This document shows positions 54,927-64,000 of a DNA stretch of 64,000 nt, piece after piece. The stretch is from positions 9,532,501-9,596,500 of the forward strand of contig NZ_CP012159.1 of the NCBI RefSeq assembly GCF_001189295.1, written 5' to 3'. The notes beneath the pieces are model-generated. The model made no database searches. It saw only the letters and a list, made by a program, of their open reading frames with translations, and had not been told where the DNA came from. This DNA comes from Chondromyces crocatus (GTDB lineage Bacteria > Myxococcota_A > Polyangia > Polyangiales > Polyangiaceae). Numbering within the stretch: position 1 is the first letter of the stretch; every line of letters starts with the position of its first letter. Position numbers and translations under genes: made by a program.

Positions 54927-55873
54927 CGCGAAGCCTCGATCGCCGGGAGTGACGCGAGGATCTCCTGCAGCTCGCGCTCCCCCCGCTGGTTGATGTCCTT
55001 GACCCGCGCCGACAGCTCCTCTGCGAGCCCCTCCAGCGCGTGCTCCGGCCGCCCTTGCAGGTAGTCGTCGCGCGTCCGGTGCGTCACCCCGTCCAGCCGG
55101 ATCTTCACCCGACCGTACCCACGCGACCCGTGCCCACCGATCGCGTCGTCCTGGATCAGATCGAGCCCGGTCAAAAGCCAGCGCAGATCCTCGTCGCGCC
55201 CCCACCCGTTCTCCTCGCTCCGGCTCGCGCGCTGCACCTCCAGAAGCCACGCCGCCGGCAGCGCTTGCCCCGGCACCTGCGCCGTCGGCTCTGCCGCCGC
55301 GCCCGTCGCCTCGGCCACGTGCACCTCGCTGACCACCGCCACCTGACGCTCCGGCAGCGCCCGCACGTCGAGCACCAGCTCGAAGCGCAGCTCTGCCCCT
55401 GCCGGCAACCGCTCCACCGTGCGCGCCGTCGCTGCGGCCGTCACCCGGTCGATCATCGCCTCGGCCTTCGTCTCCGTCATCGGCAGCACCCCGCGCAGCC
55501 GACCCAGCCGCTTGCGGCTCTCCGCCGTCAGGAGCGCGTCGCGCACCATCACCCGCGACGGCATCCCGGCCCCGTCCTTCGACGCCATCCCGAAGAGCTG
55601 CACCAGCGGATGCACCGGATCGTCGGCCGGACCGAACCCGATCCCGTCCCCGGCCGGCGGCCCTGCAATCCCTTGCAGCCGCTCCAGCAGGCAGCGCATC
55701 CGCCCCCGCAGCGACGACCCCGGGATGTACGGCTCATCCAGCAGCGCGTGACGCACCACCAGGTTCTCGAGCGCTGCCGCGTCGAGCCCCTGCTCGCTCC
55801 CTCCGACCCGCAGGCCAGTGAGCGTCGTGATCGTCCCCCGCAGAAAGACCTTCTCCAGCATGCCCCACGTCAT
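54923..55873 (-). CDS. csm3: Csm3-like RAMP backbone protein; catalytic Asp position is Glu
   Basis: 316 residues; the ATG at 55873 overlaps csm2 (ATGA). Csm3 is the repeated backbone that cuts target RNA. Hallmarks: LRGTITTLTGLRVGG, YIPGSSLRGRMRCLLERLQG, PLVQLFGMASKDGAG, PSRVMVRDALLTAESR, GGHGSRGYGRV. In other Csm3 proteins the slicing Asp (D32 in S. epidermidis) lies in a segment like AIDSPVVRD; here the aligned segment is ALENLVVRH, with Glu36 at the Asp site. There is a nearby Asp31, five residues earlier. Length exceeds the usual ~220 by about 90 residues, mainly after the middle. Confidence 0.88.
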   Translation of the reverse strand: MTWGMLEKVFLRGTITTLTGLRVGGSEQGLDAAALENLVVRHALLDEPYIPGSSLRGRMRCLLERLQGIAGPPAGDGIGFGPADDPVHPLVQLFGMASKDGAGMPSRVMVRDALLTAESRKRLGRLRGVLPMTETKAEAMIDRVTAAATARTVERLPAGAELRFELVLDVRALPERQVAVVSEVHVAEATGAAAEPTAQVPGQALPAAWLLEVQRASRSEENGWGRDEDLRWLLTGLDLIQDDAIGGHGSRGYGRVKIRLDGVTHRTRDDYLQGRPEHALEGLAEELSARVKDINQRGERELQEILASLPAIEASR

Positions 55874-56976
55874 GACGACGACTCCTCGGACGACGACTTC
55901 GCCTGGTCCAATGCGGGGGCATCGCCCCCTGCGTTCTCCCTGGTCGCTCCCTCGTCACCCGCCGCCCCACCCGGAGCGACCGGCGCCGCGGACGAAGCCG
56001 CAGACCCCGACGACGAACCTTCCCCACCGACGAATGCCCCGGCCTCCGACGCTCCCGCAGTCTCCTGCGAAGCCTCGGCGCTCACGGCCTCCGCGCTCTG
56101 CCCAGCATCGGCACCAGCCCCAGCAGCCGCCTTGTCACGCGACCGCCGATCCCGACGCCTGCCTTCCCGCCGCTCCCCCTCCGGGCGCTCACCGCCCTCG
56201 GCCCCTTCGCGACGCTCACCGCGCTCGCCACGCTCACCGCGCTCGCCACGCTCGCCGCCTTCACGACGCTCGCCGCGCTCACCGCGTTCGGCACGCTCGC
56301 CGCGCTCGCCGCGCTCCCCCTTCGCCTGGCCTTCCTTCGGCTCTCGCGGCGGACGCGGTGCCCCCTGCCCCCGACGCCCTTCCGTCGCGTAGCAGAGCAC
56401 CGCCTCCACGAAGTCCAGCAGGAACCGCGCCCGCACCTCGGGCTGCTCCTCGACGATCCGCGTCGCCTCCACCAGCGCCTCGCGGAGCGGCTCCAGCCCC
56501 TCCGCGCGCCCTGCGGCGTGAGCGAGCCGCGGCCGGAGCATCGCCAGCTCCCGCCCTCGCTCGTCCCCGGTCAACGACAGCACCCGCCGCACCGCACCGA
56601 AGACTGCCCGGAGCTGCGCCCGCGCCGCCTCGCTGCCGAGCCGCTCCCCGAACCGCCGCGCCTCTTGATCGAGCCGCCGGTAGTTCCCTTCGAACACCTC
56701 GCGCACCCAGCCGTGCGGCCCCTCGGCCGCGCGACCGCCGACCTCGCCTTGCGGACGCGGCCCACGGCCCGGCCCCTCGCCGAACGGCCGAGGACCCCGC
56801 GGCCCTCCATGCCCTCCGTGAGGCCCATGCCCTCCGTGAGGCCCATGCCCTCCGTGAGGCCCACCCTGCCCGCCGTGCTGCGGCCGGGGCCCGCCACCTT
56901 TACCGAACGCAGGCCGGGATTCTCCCTGCGCGGGCCCCCTCCTGCCTTCTTGCTCCCTGTCCTTGCCGCCGTTCAT
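55870..56976 (-). CDS. csm2: Csm2-like small subunit with low-complexity tails on both ends
   Basis: 368 residues; the ATG at 56976 overlaps the cas10 stop (ATGA). The Csm2 core is about residues 92-198: an all-helical segment with LGSEAARAQLRAVFGAVRRV, LAMLRPRLAHAAGRAEGL and FLLDFVEAVLCYATEG, matching 'LRPKLAYAAGR ... FEAVVAYH'. Typical Csm2 is 110-160 residues. The N-terminal 90 residues are Gly/His/Pro-rich, with an 18-bp repeat (56807-56866) encoding Gly-His-Gly-Pro-His-Gly. The C-terminal 170 are Arg/Gly/Glu repeats (GERGERGER) then an Ala/Ser/Glu-rich end. Both tails are probably disordered. Position in the operon supports the call. Confidence 0.8.
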   Translation of the reverse strand: MNGGKDREQEGRRGPAQGESRPAFGKGGGPRPQHGGQGGPHGGHGPHGGHGPHGGHGGPRGPRPFGEGPGRGPRPQGEVGGRAAEGPHGWVREVFEGNYRRLDQEARRFGERLGSEAARAQLRAVFGAVRRVLSLTGDERGRELAMLRPRLAHAAGRAEGLEPLREALVEATRIVEEQPEVRARFLLDFVEAVLCYATEGRRGQGAPRPPREPKEGQAKGERGERGERAERGERGERREGGERGERGERGERGERREGAEGGERPEGERREGRRRDRRSRDKAAAGAGADAGQSAEAVSAEASQETAGASEAGAFVGGEGSSSGSAASSAAPVAPGGAAGDEGATRENAGGDAPALDQAKSSSEESSS

Positions 56977-58772
56977 CCACGCTCCTCCCGGCGCGCCCGC
57001 GCCCGCTCCGCAGCGATCTCCGCCACCAGCCCCAGCCACGCCGCTGCGTCCTGCTCCGTCTTGCGCGGCGCCCCCGGCGCCCCGTCATCCACATTGTCCA
57101 GCGCGAGCCGCGCCAGCCGTTTCACGATCGTCGTCACCTCGCCGCCCCCCTTCACCGCCGCGCTGCGCTGCCCGAGCTGGAACGCCCAGAGCCAGCGCCG
57201 CTTGCTGGCTTCTGCAGCCGTCCGCGCCGCCCCGGCCTCGAGGGCCTGCTCCGACTTGCGCCACAGCGCATGCAGCCCGAACAGCCGCCGCAGCAGCCCC
57301 TTCGGCGCCTGCCCTGTCGCGATCGCATCGCCCAGCGCACGCCCCAGCGGCACCGCGCCCCGCAGATCGTCCCAGCCCACCGCGATCCCACGGCACGACA
57401 GTGCCGCCTTCCGGCGCTCCCCGTGCCGCGTGTGACGCGCCCCCTTGGCCCGCCGGAGCTCCATCTCCGCCAGCTCCACGAGCGTCGCCAGCGGCGCACC
57501 GGGTGCGCCCACGGCGACCCCTGCCGACAGATCGACCTGCCGCGCCGCCCGATCACCACCGAGCGCGCGCACCACCTCCACCAGGTAGGGCACCATCGTG
57601 TCGCGCACCGCGACCACCACGCCCAGGATCTCCGGCCAGGGTGCCAGGAGCAGCAGATCGCCCCCGGGCAGCGTGATCAGCGAAGCATCCGTTCGGCCGA
57701 TGTCGAGCCCAGCCACGCTCGCCTCGCCCGGGCTCGCTTCACCCCCGACGACCCCCTGGCTTCCAGCGCCGCCCGCGCTACCAGCCCCACCGGCGTCCCC
57801 TGCGGCGCTCCCGGCGTCACCTGCGACGCTCCCGGCACCGCCCTCACCAGCAGCGCTTCCAGCGCCACCCGCGACGGCCGCACCGCCAGCACCCCCTTCG
57901 CTCACCGCGCTCTCAGCACCACCCGCGCCGACCGGCGCCTCGCTTTCCGGGCCTGCGTCGCGCTGCGCCAGCACATCACGCACCTTCGCCCGGGCCACCT
58001 GGATGGCCGCCAGCAGCGCGAACCTGTCGCGCAGCCCGGTCAGCCCGTCCTTGCCCTCCGCGACCGCGCGGAGCGCACGCCCCATCGCGTCGAGGTCGAG
58101 CCGCGCCACCGCGAGCGGCGCCCCTGACCGTTGCCGATCCACCGCGGCCCGCGCGTCGGCCGCGCGCACCTCCGCCGTGTCCGCCTCCGGCCGCAGAAAC
58201 TGCTCCAGCCCTTGCTGCGCGAACGCCAGCTCCGGCTGCTCCAGCAGCTCGCGCATGCCCTCGGGCGAAGGCGCCTCTGGCGTCCAGAACCCGGCCGCCA
58301 CGCCCTCGGCGCGCCGCAGCCGGGCTTGCCCGAGATCCCGCTCCAGCAGCGCATCCAGCGCCGCCACCGCCGAGCCGTCACCGCTCTCGGTCAGCGCGCC
58401 CTCGGGCAAATCGCGCCACGCCACGTCGACCGCCACGGAGTCACCCGTCGCGTCGAGCACCGCGCGCCCATCGCGCCGCAGCGACTCCACCACGGCCTCG
58501 CGCGCCGCCTTCGGCACCGCGAGCACGATGCGCCCGTCCGTCGCGTGCAGCACGTGCGCAGGACCGAGCCCGGCCGCCGTGCGCGCACGCCTCGCCAGCG
58601 CGGGCGACAGCGACCACGCCAGCACCTTCGCGCCCTCGGGGAACGGCGGCGGACTCGCCGACAGCTCGGCCGCCACCAGCACCCCGCCGCCTTCGAGTGC
58701 GCCTCGGAGCTGCTCCACGTGCGCCGCGGCCTGAGCCCGCAGCACCTCCACCGGAAACTCTCCCACCGTCAT
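56973..58772 (-). CDS. cas10: Cas10/Csm1-like subunit, no HD motif, GGDD changed to GGDL
   Basis: 599 residues; ATG at 58772 overlaps the cas6 stop (ATGA). In type III systems Cas10 has an HD DNase and a GGDD palm that makes cyclic oligoadenylate. Here the N-terminus has no HD pair. LAVARLDLDAMGRALRAV (about 217-234) corresponds to the palm 'MDVDNLG' segment. About 270-352 is an Ala/Gly/Ser-rich linker. The palm active loop is TLPGGDLLLLAPW (about 366-378), so the second Asp is missing; then ARQVDLSAGVAVGAPGAPLA and AEMELRRAKGARHTRHG follow the usual pattern. No zinc-finger Cys cluster. Likely both enzymatic activities are lost. Confidence 0.8.
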   Translation of the reverse strand: MTVGEFPVEVLRAQAAAHVEQLRGALEGGGVLVAAELSASPPPFPEGAKVLAWSLSPALARRARTAAGLGPAHVLHATDGRIVLAVPKAAREAVVESLRRDGRAVLDATGDSVAVDVAWRDLPEGALTESGDGSAVAALDALLERDLGQARLRRAEGVAAGFWTPEAPSPEGMRELLEQPELAFAQQGLEQFLRPEADTAEVRAADARAAVDRQRSGAPLAVARLDLDAMGRALRAVAEGKDGLTGLRDRFALLAAIQVARAKVRDVLAQRDAGPESEAPVGAGGAESAVSEGGAGGAAVAGGAGSAAGEGGAGSVAGDAGSAAGDAGGAGSAGGAGSQGVVGGEASPGEASVAGLDIGRTDASLITLPGGDLLLLAPWPEILGVVVAVRDTMVPYLVEVVRALGGDRAARQVDLSAGVAVGAPGAPLATLVELAEMELRRAKGARHTRHGERRKAALSCRGIAVGWDDLRGAVPLGRALGDAIATGQAPKGLLRRLFGLHALWRKSEQALEAGAARTAAEASKRRWLWAFQLGQRSAAVKGGGEVTTIVKRLARLALDNVDDGAPGAPRKTEQDAAAWLGLVAEIAAERARARREERG

Positions 58773-59713
58773 GCCGCCTCCAGCTCGATGCGGCCGAACC
58801 CGAAGGTGGTGCCCGCGCCCACGCTGAGCAGCTCACCAGCAACGAGCCACGGCAACGCTGCCTTCAGCCCCTCGCCGCCGAGCCGCATGTCACCGACCAC
58901 CCCGTGCAGTTCCATCCGAGCCCCCTGAGAGGCGCTGAATCGCTTCACCCGCCGGACCTCGATGTTCTCCTCCATCACCTTCAGACCCGCAGCATCCTCG
59001 ATCACCCGCGGTACCCGCGGCGCCTCTTCGGACGCCAGATCCAACCACCGCCGCTCCAGCGCGACCCGCCGTCGCACCGCCCCGCCGAGCAGCCGCTCCG
59101 CCCAGCTCGGCCTCGGCCGTTCCGGGTCTTCCCACGCCTTCCCCTTCAGCCGGATCGACACCGGCGACCGCAGCGACACCCGCAGCGACTTGCCCGCATC
59201 GACCGCCGCTTCGAGCGCAGAGACCCGCGCGTCGACCAGCGACCCGAACCCATCCCGCTGCTCGTCGTGCGCCTCCACCAGCGCCACCGCGCCGCGCCCG
59301 CGCCCGAGCCCCGAGCGCCCCAGCCCGCGCACCGCCTCGTCCACATACGGCAGCGAAGCGACTGCAGGACCGAACGCCACCATCGAAAAACCAACCGACT
59401 CCCCGGGCGCGATCTTCCGGCGATCCTCCAGGTCCCGCAGCCAGAGCGGCGGAGGCGCATGCTCCCCCGACCCACTCGGCCGGTCCGCCGGCGTGAACCC
59501 ATCGTGCAACATCGCGTACGCGCACGCCGCGCGCACGGGGCACCCATCGCACACCGGCTGCCTTGTCGCACACACCAGCCGACGCAACGCCCGCCCCACC
59601 GCCCCCCGCACCGTCGACCCACTGAACGGCGGAAGATGCACCTCATCGATCGCGCGCAACACGTAGCGGCGCACAGCGAGCGGAACCTGGGGAGCAGCGT
59701 GACGTTCGGACAT
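58769..59713 (-). CDS. cas6: Cas6-type pre-crRNA processing endoribonuclease (PF10040-like)
   Basis: 314 residues from the ATG at 59713 (start uncertain, no strong ribosome site). Cas6 cuts repeat RNA to release crRNAs. It shows LHDGFTPADRP after a Cys cluster CDGCPVRAACAYAMLH, FSMVAFGPAVASLPYVDEAV, GRSGLGRGRGAVALVEA, and a C-terminal RAMP Gly loop LLSVGAGTTFGFGRIEL, the usual G-rich end of this subgroup. First gene of the overlapping run cas6-cas10-csm2-csm3-csm4-csm5. No CRISPR array lies within the window, so it would act on repeats elsewhere in the genome. Confidence 0.85.
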   Translation of the reverse strand: MSERHAAPQVPLAVRRYVLRAIDEVHLPPFSGSTVRGAVGRALRRLVCATRQPVCDGCPVRAACAYAMLHDGFTPADRPSGSGEHAPPPLWLRDLEDRRKIAPGESVGFSMVAFGPAVASLPYVDEAVRGLGRSGLGRGRGAVALVEAHDEQRDGFGSLVDARVSALEAAVDAGKSLRVSLRSPVSIRLKGKAWEDPERPRPSWAERLLGGAVRRRVALERRWLDLASEEAPRVPRVIEDAAGLKVMEENIEVRRVKRFSASQGARMELHGVVGDMRLGGEGLKAALPWLVAGELLSVGAGTTFGFGRIELEAA

Positions 59714-60519
59714 CAGAGCGACGCGGAAGGCCACCGTACCAACTGCCGTCGAGGTTCTCCAGCCCCTTCCGTGATGCGCGCAGTTCTTGCGAACACCGCG
59801 CACCACGCCCGCGACGCCCCCGCCAGAAAACCTCCATTCCCCCTGCGATCCGGGCGCAACGAGCGCAACGCCAGGCGCACCACGAGGCGGCACGTGGGGT
59901 CGAGCACGCAGATGCGAGCGCGTGGACGCAGGCGCGTGGAGGATGACGACGCCGAGGCAGCTCGATGGCGCGTGGAGGTGCGTGGGAGCTCGGAGAAGAA
60001 TGAGGAGGAGGCGCCGTGCCCATGAACGAGGCGCGTGCCCATGAGAGATGAGGAGGCGCGTGCCCGGGGAGTCGTTCACGCGAGGCCCGCCCACCATCCC
60101 AGGCGTACACGTACGGTCAATCTCCTAGGGAAACCCCTTCAGGCGCAGCATCGAAACGGCCGGCGAACGAAGGAGGGGTTTCAGCGATCGCGTGACGGCC
60201 AGGGTCGAGGGAGCGCATCGCGAGCCGAGATGCGGCGTTTCACCGACAGGGCTGGGTGATGGTGCCCGCCGACCTGGGGGAGGATGGCCTGGGAAGCTGC
60301 GGATGGGCGGGAGGTCGATGACGAGCCGCAGCCTTGCTGAGTGCGCTCCTCCGGAAGCGTCCCCCGTGAGGCGTGACGACGGCGGAGCGTGTGCAGAGCG
60401 GCGGCAAGGCGTTCGGCCGCACGGAGATGTCGCCCCCTGGAGAAGAAGGCCGCGCAAGCCGAGCCGGATCCGTGACGGCACAGGGTCCTGGACTCACGGC
60501 AGCCTGCGCGGCCTCGACG
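59714..60519. other. Gene-free stretch upstream of the CRISPR operon
   Basis: About 800 bases between cas6 and the next gene. It should hold the operon promoter. No CRISPR repeat, tRNA or convincing gene seen. Confidence 0.55.
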
Positions 60520-61395
60520 TCACGTCGCGGAAGCCACCTCGGTCACGCCCCGCGTCGCCCTGGCGAGACGCCCACGCGCGGACTTCCCGTCCGACGCCGC
60601 CGCCCCCTCGGAGGACGCGGCAGCCACCACCTGACGCGCAGACGCCTCCTCGGACAGGGACGCCGCCTCGGTCTGCGGCGCCTCACACCCGGCGCCCTGC
60701 TCCCGCCCAGGCGTCGTCTCCGGCGACGGCGCCACCGGCTTCGACCCGACCTTCTTCGCGCGGCTCGTCCCCGCCTTCAGGAAGTACCGCTCCGCCAGCG
60801 CCGGGCGCGCCTTGTAGTGGTCTCGCAGCCGACCATACGCGCTGTCGAGCTGCTGCCGGACGGCCCGGCGCCCCTCCAGCTCCTCGGCGAACGTGCGCGC
60901 CGCCTCGCCATCCGCGGTGACGCGCGCCGCGAGCGCCGCTTTGAACGCCGCCTCCGCCGCGTCGATCGCCGTGAGCGCCGCCGCGATGCCCGGATGCGCC
61001 ACCGCGAAGGGCTGAGCGCGCACCCTGAGCGGCGTGAGCGCATTGAGCTGTGCATTGCCGTCTCGCTTGATGTCGGCGCCATACCCGCTCGGGAAGATGG
61101 TGCGCTGCACGGTCAAGCTGGGGTTCTGCCGGTCCACGGCCGCGGCCGCGGCGTCGAGGTCGCGAACGCAGTTTTCGAGGACATCCTCGGCACCGTAGAC
61201 CTCGGCGAGCGCGTCGACCGCGAGGTCGCTCGCGTCCTCTCGGTCGCGTTCGAGGGCCTTGAGCTGATTGAAAAGCGGAACCATTTCATTGCGAAGGGTG
61301 CTGTGAATCGCTCCCCCTCGTCGACACCTCGCCATATGAAAGCGGGCATGACGACGGTGCGTGGAATTGCCATCGATATCGCGCAAACGGCGCAT
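60520..61395 (-). CDS. Hypothetical helical protein
   Basis: 291 residues from the ATG at 61395, with AGGAGGAG 7 bases upstream, a strong start. About residues 30-190 are Ala/Glu/Arg-rich helices (EMVPLFNQLKALERDREDAS, LAVDALAEVYGAEDVLEN, LTAIDAAEAAFKAALAARVT, RRAVRQQLDSAYGRLRDHYK), suggesting a helical bundle. The C-terminal 90 are Ala/Ser/Pro-rich. No signal or family recognised. The upstream 300 bases are AT-richer than average and could be its promoter. Confidence 0.7.
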   Translation of the reverse strand: MRRLRDIDGNSTHRRHARFHMARCRRGGAIHSTLRNEMVPLFNQLKALERDREDASDLAVDALAEVYGAEDVLENCVRDLDAAAAAVDRQNPSLTVQRTIFPSGYGADIKRDGNAQLNALTPLRVRAQPFAVAHPGIAAALTAIDAAEAAFKAALAARVTADGEAARTFAEELEGRRAVRQQLDSAYGRLRDHYKARPALAERYFLKAGTSRAKKVGSKPVAPSPETTPGREQGAGCEAPQTEAASLSEEASARQVVAAASSEGAAASDGKSARGRLARATRGVTEVASAT

Positions 61396-61679
61396 ATGGG
61401 TCTCCTCCTGAAGTGCAGCGAACCCGCCGCACGGGGTGATGCGCAGGAAGGTAGAGCGCGAAAAATTGTACGCAAGGTGTCGAGGTCGATTTCACCGTGG
61501 AGTAGCAAGATTTCGACGCAACGGGATGGTCAATGGCGACATTGCAGCCAAAAAGCCGAGCAATTCCGTGGAGAAGCCTCGAACACAGGTCAGATGATGT
61601 GGGTGAGAGGAAGAGAAATGCGCGGGTTGGTGGTGCGCAACGAAGTGCGCGGGGACGGAATGAGGTGAGATCCGCGCTG

Positions 61680-61955
61680 ACGGCGTTGCACCATGTGGGA
61701 ACGGCGCGGGAAGCGGCGCGGGCGACGTTGAGAGATGTTGCAACGGCGCGGGAAGCGGCGCGGGCGACGTTGAGAGATGTTGCAACGGCGCGCCAAAGGG
61801 TTCCGGCGACGTTGAACAATGTCGCAATGTCGCCAGAAGAGGCGCGAGCGACGTTGAGAGAGGTTGCAACGGCGCGCCAAAGGGTTCCGGCGACGTTGAA
61901 CAATGTCGAAACGGCGCGCCAAAGGGTTCGCGCGCGGTTGAACAATGTCGAAACG
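61680..61955. repeat. 42-bp tandem repeat, about six and a half copies
   Basis: Degenerate copies of a 42-base unit built from CGACGTTGAACAATGTCG plus GCGCGCCAAAGGGTT or GCGCGGGAAGCGGCG. Two alternating subtypes are visible. The unit is 14 codons, so stop-free frames with 14-residue repeats appear on both strands (for example ATSLNVARAASRAV on the minus strand and ATLRDVATAREAAR on the plus). I cannot tell whether any is translated. It occupies the middle of the gene-free stretch 61396-62090; the rest holds nothing I recognise. Confidence 0.92.
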
Positions 61956-62090
61956 CGTTTTTCCGGGAGCGCGCGCTCTTGCTCCCGTTCGGGACCCCGC
62001 AGAGGGACGAAGGTGCCGCTCTCTCACCCACTGCGGCTCGACGCATGACGGAGGTGGCATGGCTGACGCCCTCCGCCACCTCGCATGACG

Positions 62091-62588
62091 TCAACCGCCC
62101 TCTTCAGCAATCCTGTCTCGGATCTCTTCGAGCTGGTCCGAGAGAAACGCCCAGTAGCCTTCCACCAGGAACTCCGACCTCTCGATGCAATCGCCGCCCG
62201 CCGTTGCACGCAGATGACCGAGGTCACCATCCCAGACGAAGCCCTCTGCGGCGTTGCTGAAATCGCCCTCATCGTGGACCACCATGAAGCGCGCGGGATA
62301 GTAGGCGCCGCCTCCTTCCCCGCCACGGAAGGCGTCGAACTCCTTGACGTAGAGCGCCTTGATGTCTGCCTTCTCGGGCAAGCCGTAGAAGAACCAGGTC
62401 CGCCTCGCTTCGATCGAGACGCCGCCAATCTCACGCAAGAACTCCTTGTATTCCTCCGGGAGGTCGAAGCCGAGATGGGCTTCTGCTGCGACGATCTCCG
62501 CATCGGTGCTGGGCTCGTCGAGCTTCACCCGGGCGCCAAGCGCCTCGATCTCCGCAAGGATCGCCTTCACTTCATCGGCAACAGGCAT
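62091..62588 (-). CDS. SMI1/KNR4 (SUKH) family protein
   Basis: 165 residues from the ATG at 62588, with GGAG 5 bases upstream. Helical start (EVKAILAEIEALGARV), then the family core AAEAHLGFDLPEEYKEFLRE and IGGVSIEARRTWFFYGL, later FMVVHDEGDFSNAAEGFVWD and CIERSEFLVEGYWAFLSDQL. SUKH proteins are often immunity proteins for contact-dependent or polymorphic toxins, but no toxin gene is adjacent. Cytosolic. Confidence 0.88.
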   Translation of the reverse strand: MPVADEVKAILAEIEALGARVKLDEPSTDAEIVAAEAHLGFDLPEEYKEFLREIGGVSIEARRTWFFYGLPEKADIKALYVKEFDAFRGGEGGGAYYPARFMVVHDEGDFSNAAEGFVWDGDLGHLRATAGGDCIERSEFLVEGYWAFLSDQLEEIRDRIAEEGG

Positions 62589-62674
62589 GGCTACTCCGAG
62601 GTTCCCATGACCCATCGAGCCAGGGAACCGTCGGGTCGACAAGAGCCAATGCAGGGGTGGCGGAGGCTCGTCGC

Positions 62675-64000
<1,326 letters not shown>

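Noticed and set aside
55818-58127. Plus-strand frame of about 770 codons
   Set aside because: Opposite-strand shadow of cas10 and csm2; composition is Arg/Pro-rich and no domain is visible.
61680-61955. 42-bp repeats as the CRISPR array of the nearby csm operon
   Set aside because: Contiguous degenerate copies, no spacers.

Overview
The window is a chromosomal segment of a high-GC delta-proteobacterium, most likely a myxobacterium of the Sorangiineae/Polyangiaceae type (inference). The evidence is GC-rich codon use, a Ser/Thr kinase overlapped with a PEGA protein, many Ala/Pro/Asp-rich lipoproteins, thrombospondin-3 repeats with a MYXO-CTERM-like tail, a golvesin-domain amidase and frequent GTG/TTG starts.

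Layout. 0-4.3 kb is housekeeping: rpsR (cut by the window edge), rpsF, pth, rplY and prs on the minus strand, then ribF on the plus strand. 4.4-25 kb holds envelope and metabolic genes: a DUF4912 protein, lipoproteins, TPR proteins, a DUF2254 membrane protein, a sulfurtransferase, an arginase-family enzyme, a tRNA-Ala(GGC), an acyl-CoA dehydrogenase, rimK coupled to an enoyl-CoA hydratase, and a kinase/PEGA pair. 25-41.5 kb continues with secreted and envelope proteins (DUF362+CBM9-like, a peritrophin-like chitin-binding lipoprotein, DUF481, a Cys-rich repeat protein, an amidase plus PD40 lipoprotein), a GTPase and a PAS-PAS-STAS sensor, with two minisatellite regions.

41.57-45.25 kb has no protein gene. 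It is an array of nine repeated minus-strand units. Each unit carries, in fixed register, two TTGCA-type dyads, a sigma-54 -24/-12 promoter (GG-N10-GC) and an RNA of about 110 nt. The RNA has two hairpins with loops of 8-11 cytosines, and the second hairpin is an intrinsic terminator followed by a T tract. The spacings are kept even in the four units whose remaining sequence has diverged. I read this as a family of RpoN-dependent C-rich-loop small RNAs. It combines the promoter logic of Vibrio Qrr RNAs with hairpins like those of the actinobacterial 6C motif, and it is the best candidate here for an undescribed system.

45.4-51 kb holds two tandem DUF4139 proteins, an OmpA-like lipoprotein and aroQ. 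51.7-59.7 kb is a six-gene, fully overlapping type III-A-like CRISPR effector operon (cas6-cas10-csm2-csm3-csm4-csm5). Its Cas10 has no visible HD motif and has GGDL in place of GGDD, its Csm3 has Glu where the slicing Asp should be, and Cas10, Csm2 and Csm5 carry long low-complexity inserts. No CRISPR array, cas1/cas2 or ancillary nuclease is visible. 60-64 kb has a hypothetical helical protein, a 42-bp tandem repeat, a SMI1/KNR4 protein and the C-terminal part of a TSP3-repeat surface protein.
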